A DNA stretch of 64,000 nt from positions 124,001 through 188,000 of the forward strand of contig CAOLHI010000966.1 of the NCBI GenBank assembly GCA_948474755.1, read 5' to 3'. The notes under the pieces are model-generated. The model made no database searches. It was given only the letters and a program-made list of their open reading frames with translations, and was not told where the DNA came from. The DNA comes from Ctenosaura bakeri (lineage: Eukaryota; Chordata; Lepidosauria; Squamata; Iguanidae). Shown here one piece after another: positions 55,960-64,000 of this stretch (positions are counted from its first letter, which is position 1; each line of letters opens with the position of its first letter). The translations under genes were made by a program, and so were the position numbers.

Positions 55960-57640
55960 AGAAAGGGAGGGTGTGATGAAATTCTGGAAGTGTGGCTATC
56001 TGAAGTGCCAGTGCAGCCTGAAAGTGCAGTTTGGTAGGAAACCTATAGGTTTTGGGGTATTGTTTTGCAATTGGGGTTTTGGGTATTGTCATTTCTAATG
56101 TTAGATTTGCATCCATTCATTCTCTTGTTTAGAGACTATCCTGTTGGTCCAGTGCAGAGTGTAGAGGGTGAAATAGGCCATATACCCCCACACTTTGATA
56201 TAGTTTAATTGGCAAATATTAATTGGTATAAATATAAATTATACTCTACTATGGCTGCATGGCCATGCTGGCTAAGATGAAAAGCATTGCAAAAACAGGT
56301 CAGGAAAGACCTCAAGGCATAGCCAGGTCATAGTCAGAAAATCACCAGGAAACTCCAGTGACAATAACCTCTCAGTTAGCCTTCAACAACTCAATCTTTA
56401 GAGACAATAATTTCTGCAATGTTCCCACAGGATGGCTGAATGTCTTAGTCCTTCTTCCTCTGACTACCAAAATTCCCTTTTGTCCCTACACCTGTCCAGC
56501 AATAAAAGAGCTACCAAGATTCCCATTAGGCCTTTGTCACAAAACACTAAGAACTTTAGTCTACTCCAGACCCCATTGTCCACTGTCCAGACTTGTTTAT
56601 TCTGCCAGAGATCCATTAACACCTTAGCCCTCCAGGCAGAAATAAGAGTATTTAAACTCCAGTTTTTGGCTAGACAACTCGCAGTACGCTGGTTGCTGAT
56701 CACCATTCTGCTGCTCCGATTTCCATTTATGTACTGTCCTTGGACTCCACATCATTTCTTCACTGCTCTTTGGATTGGTAAATATCACCCTAACAATCTC
56801 TCTATAAAAATTCTCCTTCCTTTTTCCTTCAGTTAGCCTTGTGTGATTGTGAGACTGCTTGGATCTTGTGTGTGTGATTGCAATTCCCTCAGTAAAAGAA
56901 ATCAGCTCACTTTTGGATCTCTGTGGCTCTTCCCTGCACTAGTACTGATAAACATAGGTGTAAATGATTTTACCCCCTTCTCGTGGGCCTCCTTTTTGAG
57001 CTAATGTTCCCCACCATTTTCACACAGGCACTGGCACCATGGGTGGGCCCCCGAGTCACTCACATTTAAGGCTAACAAGGAGAGTTGCTGACATAGGATG
57101 GCATACATCACATTGGAGAAAGAGTGAATAAATGTACCTCTGATGCTGTGGATGATGTTATTGGCCCCTGTAATATTGCTTCCAGGGTAGATGTAGGGAC
57201 AGAGTAGGCATCTGGATTTATGGCAGGGTCTTTTCCCTGTTTTATGATCCATGTTATGTATCCTGTTGCAAGTGAGTAGTTGTTTAAGATTTGGAGGCTG
57301 CCTGTAGACCAATAAAGGCCTGTCTCCCATTGCTTATGAGAGGGTTGTATTATACTTCTGAATTGGTTTTATTTGATTACGTGTTTGAGTGGTCTCAGCT
57401 AGGGACTGCAGGTGAGAACTGGGGTTATTCTGTCATTTTGTAGTTTCATTCTGTCTTATAGTAGATGGTTCCTGGATATTAACCTTGCCTTGATTATTTG
57501 TTTCTTCACCTTCCTAGATGGTTATTGTAATGTGAGAATGTCTGTTGTAAATCCAAGAATTTTGAGTCTCTGTTGTGTGGGTCTGAGCAGTTGCAGAGTT
57601 TTGTCTGTTATCATGCTATTGTCCTAATTGGCTCTCATTG
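55960..57640 (-). pseudogene. Penelope-like retroelement 3' coding region, split by LTR C1
   Basis: Minus strand, right to left. 57640-57340 gives RITPVLTCSP then LRPLKHVIK in broken frames, matching the linker after the reverse transcriptase. 57330-57001 gives YRQPPNLKQLL, then GKRPCHKSRCLLCPY, then IRGTFIHSFSNVMYAI, which is the Cys-rich and N-terminal part of the GIY-YIG endonuclease module. This ends at LNVSDSG, the place of LYVGETG. Reading resumes left of the LTR at 56134 with SLNKRMNGCKSNIRND. Stops and frameshifts show that the copy is inactive. Confidence 0.85.
56142..57048 (+). mobile_element. Solo LTR C1 inserted in the Penelope-like element
   Basis: Aligns with C2 (58360-59221): GCATGGCCATGCTGG region, CCTCAAGGCATAGCCAGG, GGGTATTTAAAC-type promoter (TATTTAAA 56649-56656), CAGTTAGCCTTGTGTGATTG, GTGAGACTGCTTGGATC. 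The polyadenylation site is altered (CAGTAAAAGAAA near 56886). The left edge is set at TGTTGG; the right edge lies where Penelope coding resumes (about 57048). Exact duplication not identified. Confidence 0.75.
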
Positions 57641-58359
57641 CACTGCATTAGCTTTGGGGACATAACTCTGGGACAAGTGGAATGTCACTGTAAGTGAGGC
57701 AGACATTTGCATTCAAATATATGAACGTGCATGGAGAAGACTGGCCCAAGACTGATTCAAAGCCCAGTGTCCACACCTTCCCCTCCAAATCAAGAAGCAC
57801 AATATCCAAAGTCAGCTAATTTATTTAGGCTCATGAAACCATAACATAAGCAAGTCTCCATACACGTACGTGCATGTTGAAATTAAAGTACATTAATAAC
57901 AAATAATTGGTCCTTCATCACACTGTAATATAAATGGATCTGTTTACAGATTTATATTAAAAAACACAGCTCAGAAATACCACTGTTTTGGACAGCAGCT
58001 CCCAAAATCCTTCTGCCAGTTTGAGCTATTCTGGAACATATAATCAAACATGCAAGCTTTCCAGACTCCGGAATACTTTGTAACCCCTCTGAAATACTTG
58101 CTGCTCATTCAAAATCAACAATGATAGAAAGCTATTTTTAGACAAAATGACTGCTGAAATCTGCAAGTTCCCATCTTGTTTGCCCAGATAAAGCCTTCAG
58201 CTGTATCAGTACAGCTAATCAGCCAAGTGTCTGCATCCTTGTGTGCTTGAACTAGATGAAATCACTTCTACCTAATGAAATTGCTTTACTTTCCAATTGT
58301 TAGCTTATCAATGCAGGTTCAGTTTCTACAGAGAGGGATGGGCCTCAACATGGGTCCAC
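57641..58359. other. Unassigned non-coding DNA
   Basis: May include more 5' Penelope-like sequence just right of 57640, but no motif is visible. Nothing else recognised. Confidence 0.35.
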
Positions 58360-59221
58360 TGTTACTATGCAGTACACTCCCCAGAATATGATATAATTGG
58401 TAAATATTGTTTAATTGGCATGAAATATAAATCCTACATTTATGGCTGAAAGGCTGTGCTGGCAAAGAGGACTGATTGGGCAAGTGCAACCTCAAGGCAT
58501 GGCCAGGTTGTGAGTTCACTGAAGATTAGTCAGAGAAGATGATCCTCTCAATGGCCCTAACAATAGCCACTGAAACTCCCAGATAAAGCTGCAATGACCA
58601 ACACCCTGCAACCTCCTTCCTGCTGAATCTCTCCCTTTTGTTTCCTCACCTGCCCAGACATTAACTTCTTTATGATCACAGTTCTCATCAATGCTTTGTC
58701 ACCTAATGCTAAGACCTTTAACTAGCCCAGATTCTTTTGTTTGCTCTTCTAGAAAGCCATTAACACCTTACCCTTCAGGGCAGAAAAAGGGTATTTAAAC
58801 CCTGGCTCCAAGCCAGAGCATTTGAAGCACCTTGGATGCACATGGGGGTGTCACTCTGGCTGTTTGCTCCTTGCCTCTCTTGCACTGAGCTACCCTCAAA
58901 CTCCCATGCTTGAGCCACTTCATCTAGGCCTTCTTCTCTTCAGGACTGTTAGGTCATCCTAACTCCTAACCATCCAATAATTCCTTCCTTTCTTTTGGTC
59001 AGCCTTGTATGGTTGTGAGACTGCTTGATTTCTTGTGTGTATTTGTGATTTTCCCCCAATAAAACTTTCTTTTAACTTCCAACTGGTGTCTCTGCATTAG
59101 TACCAGTATACAAAGGCAAAAAGATCATGAAGTTACCCTCTCTCACACAGGCTTCCTTTTTTGAGCCTTTTTTGATTCCCCATCTTTCTAAAGAGGCATT
59201 GGCATCGCAGGTGGGGTAGCA
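58360..59221 (+). mobile_element. Solo LTR C2
   Basis: About 862 bp, TGTTACTATG to GGGGTAGCA, flanked by CCAC (58356-58359) and TCAC (59222-59225), 3 of 4 bases alike. TATTTAAA at 58792-58799 and AATAAA at 59058-59063 give U3-R-U5 order on the plus strand. No internal retroviral sequence. Confidence 0.8.
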
Positions 59222-60056
59222 TCACTGAATGACAAGCATGTGGTGCTGCTGATTAAGAGTGGCTGAGTGCAACTGTGGCCTATATTCTTGACATGCCTGG
59301 AAGTTCCCTGGATTCTGAGCTCTGCCCTAGGTAGGATTTGGGAAGAGCAGATGAATCAGTGTGGTGCAATCACATGATGAAGTCAAATTCCTCTGACTGC
59401 AATACCTCATTGCTCATGCTGTAGCTCACCTGTCAATGAAGGAGTGATCTCTAACCTAATTATATTAGCTCATGTTCTTTCAGTCTGAAATTGCTCTGGG
59501 GATTTCAGACAATTTGAAATACAGTACAAAGTTCTGAGATAATATGTCTAAGCAACTGTCATCCTTTTGCCCTAATAGATTTTGCTAGTTCCTGTGCACA
59601 AATTCTTTATCTGTCCCTTATGGATGCTCTTTGGTATTTGAATTATGCAAGACCCATGTCACACAAGGAGTGACAGGAAGTCAATGTCCTGTTTACTTTT
59701 TTTTTTAAAATCAAAGCACTTGTAATTTGAAATAATTCCACTTCATGTTATTAGGTTGGAAATTGCTAACCATAATTTTTAACTAACTTTTTACCTTTAG
59801 AGACTAAGATAATGCACATGTTTAATTCATGTCCATACTCTTTCTTCTATTTAGAAACAAATAAGCTCCTTTTTCATCTATGAAAGAGTATTAACAAGGA
59901 AAATTAGATGAAAATAAGCATTTCAGTAGGATTCTTGACTGAGTTTAGTGTCAGAGCTGATTGAACTATCAGTTCATTAATTGAGTAAGAAGGTTTGGAA
60001 GTTTAGTACATAGAAGCATAACCAAAGGGGGGGGACCTTTTCCAGTTTTTAAGATA
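59222..60056. other. Unassigned AT-rich DNA
   Basis: No recognised element or gene. Confidence 0.4.
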
Positions 60057-60090
60057 GTCAGTATGGTGCAGTGGTTTGAGTGTTTGACTA

Positions 60091-60709
60091 CAGTAATGGT
60101 TCTTAACCTGGGATCCACAAAGGTCTGCTGCTGGACACCAACAATAGCAGCAGCAATATGAATGAGGCAGTGGGGGTGGGTGGGTACAGATGCAACACAC
60201 CTGCCATGTCCCTTTCATCTGGAACATGATAGCAGAGGATGTGGGCACCAAGGGACACAGTGGCAGGCAGGTGCACACACCCAAACTGCTCCCACATTTG
60301 CAAATGAGAGAGCAATTTCAGCACACACACATATAGACCCCTGCTACCATAACCCTGATGAAAGGGACATGGCAACAGCTGTGTTGTGTGCCTTCAAGTC
60401 ACTTCTGACTGATGGCAACCCCAAGGTGAACCTATCATAGAGTTGTTCTGGCAAGATTTGTCCCGAGGGGGTTTGCCTTTGCCCTGTTCTGAGGCTGAGA
60501 GAATGTGATTTGCCCAAGGTCACCAAGTGTCTGAGCGGGGATTTGAATACTGGTCTCCAGAAGCCTTTACTAAATAAATAAATACTTATCTGAATATTGA
60601 AATAAATAGTTGAATATTTAAATATAAATTTAAATATTTAAATCTTGAACTAAGACTTCAGAGTCCCTTTATTGGGAATGCCCAGTAAAGAAAAGGTTAA
60701 GAGCCACTG
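60091..60709. mobile_element. Nonautonomous hAT element inside the SINE
   Basis: Left end CAGTAATGGTTCTTAACCTG pairs with the right end AGGTTAAGAGCCACTG. Flanking octamers (TTTGACTA and TACCAGGG) no longer match, so the exact edges may be off by a base or two. An inner SINE occupies 60381-60563. Confidence 0.7.
60381..60563 (-). mobile_element. Sauria-type SINE inside the hAT element
   Basis: GTGTTGTGTGCCTTCAAGTC, CTGATGGCAACCCCAAGGTG, TGGCAAGATTTGTCCCGAGG, GAGAATGTGATTTGCCCAAG and GGGGATTTGAATACTGGTC in order: a minus-strand copy, opposite in orientation to the outer SINE. Confidence 0.88.
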
Positions 60710-60890
60710 TACCAGGGCTCCAGGAACCCAAGACTGAAATCCCTATTCAACTATGGAAACGCACTGAGTGACCTTGTCACACTCTCCCATTCTTCAGTGA
60801 AGGCCAAGTCACACTACCTCTGAAGAAATCTTGCCAAGTAAGCCATATAACAGAGATGCCATAAGTCAGAGTCAACCTTGGGGGTACATG

Positions 60891-62882
60891 ACCCCAATTA
60901 CTTTTTAAAGTTAGGCATACTGATTACTATAACTTACTCATCCAGCCAAATCTGTGTATCTGTCCATTTAGATGCACATATGGATTTTTATACACACAGA
61001 TTACTATGCTTACTTAAATGAACAAATCTGTTGCACATGTAAAAACAAAAACACATGTGGACAGCATCACTCCCTTGAGTTATTACTATTGTGTACACAT
61101 GTATGTGGGAGAAATAAATATATCAGCACTGGTTGTCTGCAAATATAGCACATGGAGATATAAGATAAAGTAATCTTACTGAAAATAAGCAGGTGTTGAT
61201 CTGGTCAGTAACTGTTTGAAAAACCACCCTGGTATCTTAAGTATGCCTCCTTGAGTTCCATTAGGACAGAAAGGTAAGAAATAAGCATGACAATTTTGTG
61301 AAAATATTGATTCCTTACTCCCAACCAAAAAAAATAAAATAAAAATTCTTTGGCTAATATAGGACATCAGTAACATCACTGCTTTTTGATCCAGTTTATT
61401 GAGATATATAAATGGTTACATTTGAAAAGGGATGTGTCTACCACTGCACTGATATCTGCCAAAGAAAAAAAAGTGATCTTAAAGACAGGTGGAGAAATTT
61501 TGTGATATTTATGTTTGGGTTCTCAATAACTGCCGGTTCATATCTTGCACACTTTTTAAAAACTATCATTTACAAAATAAACTGGTTGTTTAAAATGTAT
61601 CATATATTTTTAAAAAAGAATTTTTGAAATTACATTTCTCCTTAGTATGAACTGTCTGGACATCAGAATGTCATGCTGTAACAAGCAACCTATGAGAAAA
61701 ATATCTGTTTATTAGATAACATTACAGTGCCCTCACAAAGGTGGAAAAACAATTAATAATTTCCCCCCTGCAATCCCCTCCCATTCCTCTCTGGAACTCT
61801 CCCCTCCCATTCCCTTCCCTCTGGTCCTGGTGTTCCTGGGGAGAAGAAAAAAGACAGAAAAAAAAAAGAAACAAAGGTAAATGGCTTACTGGTACTTTCC
61901 TCTCAGACAGAGAAGAATGGAATTCTAACATTCTAGGCACTTCCAATTGCCTAGAGAACGGAGGGCTAGGAGGGCTAGGAGCAAAGATTGCACCTGACCA
62001 CTCAGCAGCCATTACACAGCAGAATTTGCAGCCATATGGCAGAGACGACAGGCCTCCAGCAGTGGGATGGGGATGCTTTGCTCACCCAAGATGAGAAGAC
62101 ATCCATTTTAAACACAAGCCTCACAAGCTGAGGTGAAGAATACAAGGGAGTGGAAGGAGGAAAATGGAAGGACAAGGCAAGCAATGCTCACAAATAATAA
62201 AATTTGCAAAGGTCAAACATGTGAATGTGGAGGGAAGACTATAAACTAAATATTTTGACATTTGATAAAAGGATATTTCCCTCATTTTAGCTCTGTTGCC
62301 AATCATCATATGAAGCAATTATTTTACTGGTGTGTGAATTACCTCAAATGCATTGTTCAGTACAGGAGTGATATAGCTAGATTAGTGTTGATGGCAACAT
62401 TGTAAGTAAACACATTTCACAAGGGTTAGTTCCAATTAAACTGTCTGAAATCCATATTTTAGATGTGTAATTAATGAAAGAACAGGGTGTTATAGTTTGA
62501 TAAATAAAAAGCAATTGGAAAAAAGAATGAGTTATTCAAAAAGAATAAAGCAAGACCATATGTGTTAAGAATGATGAGCAGATAACAACTAATTTTTAAA
62601 GTGATATTTTCTCCTAGGTTAGTACATATCAGACCTGGCCATTTTCACTATTGTTAGGGCTCTACTGATGTTCTCCAGCCTTTTATTGATTTAATTTCAT
62701 GCATTTATGAGTCCAAGAAGATGGAAAGAAATTAATTATAAATTAATTATATTGGAGATGATAATTACACAGGCCCTTGTTAGAATATTTCAGAATTGCT
62801 TAGTTTTTAAATCTCAGAAATTTGAACTATGAGTTTGTCCCATGAAAAAATTTGGAGTGCTCTAAAATACCAGACACTCAGT
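60891..62882. other. Unassigned non-coding DNA
   Basis: No recognised element. 61760-62110 is less AT-rich, with two opposed frames of 96 and 117 codons and repeated CCCCTCCCATTCC words. No domain seen. Confidence 0.35.
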
Positions 62883-63334
62883 GGCCATTTCCTCATGGGG
62901 CGAGGGAATCGCCCCACGCCACTACTTACCAGGTCTTCTGGCGGTCCGATTCGGTTCGGGGTAAGGAGGAGCAGTGCGTGGTCATCGCTCTGCACTGCTC
63001 CGGTGTCCAAAATGGCAGCTTCCAGTTGGTCGTGGGTCTCGACCAACTGGTGAAGCTTGCTTAAAGCCCGCCCTTGGCAGATCGCAGGCTCGCAATGATG
63101 CAAGCCTGTGAATCTGCACAAGGGAGCAGGCTCGCAGTGGCGCACTCCGTGCTTTTGAAAGACCGAGAAAATCAGGTCTTTCAAAAGGATGCTGGAGGAC
63201 CACTTGGGGTCATTCCGGAGCGGACTGAGGTACGGATCTAGGGTAAGTAGTCCGAACCCAGTCCACTCCAAGGTGCAGACATCCTCTGTGGAGGATGCAC
63301 TGCACCGGTTTAAATACCCTGTCTGGAAATGGCC
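62883..63334. mobile_element. GC-rich 452-bp TIR element, 3-bp TSD AGT
   Basis: Perfect 10-bp termini GGCCATTTCC and GGAAATGGCC, flanked by AGT on both sides (62880-62882 and 63335-63337). The interior is CpG-rich with inverted and direct repeats: TTCCAGTTGGTCGTGG versus GTCTCGACCAACTGG, GCAGGCTCGCA twice (63081-63091 and 63127-63137), and AAGACCGAGAAAATCAGGTC. The 154-codon minus frame 63271-62807 runs through it and is a product of the CpG-rich sequence, not a gene. Termini match the fold-back MITE family. Confidence 0.8.
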
Positions 63335-63489
63335 AGTGTCTTCTTAATATCCTGCAAATTAATAAATCCTATCTAGAAAAACAATGATCTGTTTAATGCA
63401 GTGAAATTGAATTTATAGTCTTTTAACACAATATTAAACATCTTTTTCTGGGGAAAAAAAGAGCAGCAACAAGAAATTAAGACTATGTG

Positions 63490-63705
63490 TATGGGCATGT
63501 GCCTTCAAGTTGCGTGTCAGCTTACAGTAATTTGTGAATTTCATAGGTTTGTCTTAGGCAAGGAATACTCAGAGGTGGTTTTAGTTCCTTCCTCTGAAAT
63601 AAAGCCCACAGTAGCTGGTATCCATTGGTGGTCTCCCAAGTACTAACCAGGGCTAACCGTGCTTAGCTTCCAAGATCAGATGGGATTTGTGCCTGTAGGG
63701 TATAG
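63490..63705 (-). mobile_element. 5S-rRNA-derived SINE (5S-Sauria type)
   Basis: Minus strand. The 5S-like part appears on the plus strand as GGTGGTCTCCCAAGTACTAA, CCAGGGCTAACCGTGCTTAG and CTTCCAAGATCAGATGGGAT. The tail side has ATGTGCCTTCAAGTTGCGTG. Better preserved than the copy at 19447 and colinear with it. Confidence 0.9.
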
Positions 63706-64000
63706 GAGTTATATAAATATCTTTTAAACATTGACTTGTACTGTTCTAATGCTCTAGGTACACTCCAAAATGCCAGTGGATTATTCCATGTACAGTGTTC
63801 CCTGGAACTGAAAGTCTCTCCAGTAGTTACATATGAAAAAATTTATGCCATAACATTTATATAGGACTAGTGTATATAGCGCTGCCTGGGATTTTATTTT
63901 CTCATAGGTAACACTTGTTAGAAACACTTGTTTTGTCTCTAATTCCCCAAACTGTCTTGTCCAGTACCTATAACTTTTCCCCATATTCCCCAATCCAATC
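63706..64000. other. Unassigned non-coding DNA
   Basis: No recognised element; a 70-codon minus frame has no domain. Confidence 0.35.

Larger units (their letters stand above)
60060..60890 (+). mobile_element. Sauria-type SINE split by a hAT element
   Basis: Head 60060-60090 (GTATGGTGCAGTGGTTTGAG then TGTTTGACTA) and body 60710-60890 (ACCCAAGACTGAAATCC, CTGAGTGACCTTGTCACACT, CTGAAGAAATCTTGCCAAGT, GAGATGCCATAAGTCAGAGT) together make one plus-strand SINE. The gap is filled by the hAT copy at 60091-60709. Confidence 0.8.

Noticed and set aside
57001..57330. 109-codon minus frame as a host gene
   Set aside because: The protein matches the Cys-rich/GIY-YIG part of Penelope-like elements and is interrupted on both sides.
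60060..60090. tRNA gene
   Set aside because: It is the tRNA-derived head of a Sauria-type SINE and cannot fold as a complete tRNA; no other tRNA candidate was found.
62807..63271. 154-codon minus frame as a gene
   Set aside because: It lies almost wholly within the 452-bp TIR element. Low stop density is explained by the CpG-rich sequence, and no domain is visible.

Overview
The window looks like nuclear DNA of a squamate reptile, probably a lizard, from an intergenic or intronic region. The case rests on its repeats. tRNA-derived Sauria-type SINEs with BovB-like tails and 5S-rRNA-derived SINEs are present. So are BovB, L2/CR1-type and L1 LINE fragments, a Penelope-like element, a DIRS-type retroelement, solo LTRs, and hAT, Tigger/pogo-like and short 3-bp-TSD DNA transposons. 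Species cannot be told from the sequence. No protein-coding gene, tRNA, rRNA or other RNA gene is supported. The longest open frames (about 100 to 216 codons) are decayed retroelements or chance frames.

Layout. 0-8 kb: solo LTR A1 (847-1771), a probable minus-strand LTR (3504 to about 4342), two Sauria SINEs, solo LTR A2 (6864-7772) and a 37-bp-arm hairpin (7858-7947). 8-16 kb: mostly unassigned AT-rich DNA with a weak candidate promoter/first exon at 8480-8690 and an old unclassified repeat. 16.7-19.7 kb: a hAT element with perfect 8-bp TSD, a Tigger-like MITE, fold-back MITEs and a 5S SINE. 21-23.4 kb: the 3' part of a DIRS-type element carrying an SGNH-hydrolase-like domain. 24.7-34 kb: two more copies of the old repeat, MITEs, an unexplained 91-codon frame (29413-29688), an L2 reverse transcriptase relic and a BovB 3' end. 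34-40 kb: SINE, MITEs and a second hAT. 40-46 kb: LTRs D1, B1 (nested in a Tigger-like MITE) and D2, then a 20-bp minisatellite. 46.8-48.3 kb: SINE within L1 within MITE. 50.9-53.6 kb: LTR B2 and two MITEs. 56-59 kb: a Penelope-like element split by LTR C1, then solo LTR C2. 60-60.9 kb: SINE within hAT within SINE. 62.9-63.7 kb: a GC-rich TIR element and a 5S SINE.

The clearest single result is a family of short fold-back transposons with terminal motif GGCCATTTC. Four copies are 202 bp long (18794, 28176, 44854 and 53350); three of these have a perfect 3-bp TSD and the fourth is imperfect. Related elements at 32174, 52001 and 62883 also have matching 3-bp flanks. That is the target-site length of PIF/Harbinger transposons. 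No autonomous partner lies in the window.

Nothing here is a demonstrably new multi-gene system. The points worth following are the MITE family, the nested insertions that give relative ages, the degenerate 20-bp minisatellite, an unclassified repeat family, and a few non-repeat stretches that could be exons or conserved noncoding elements but cannot be tested without alignments.
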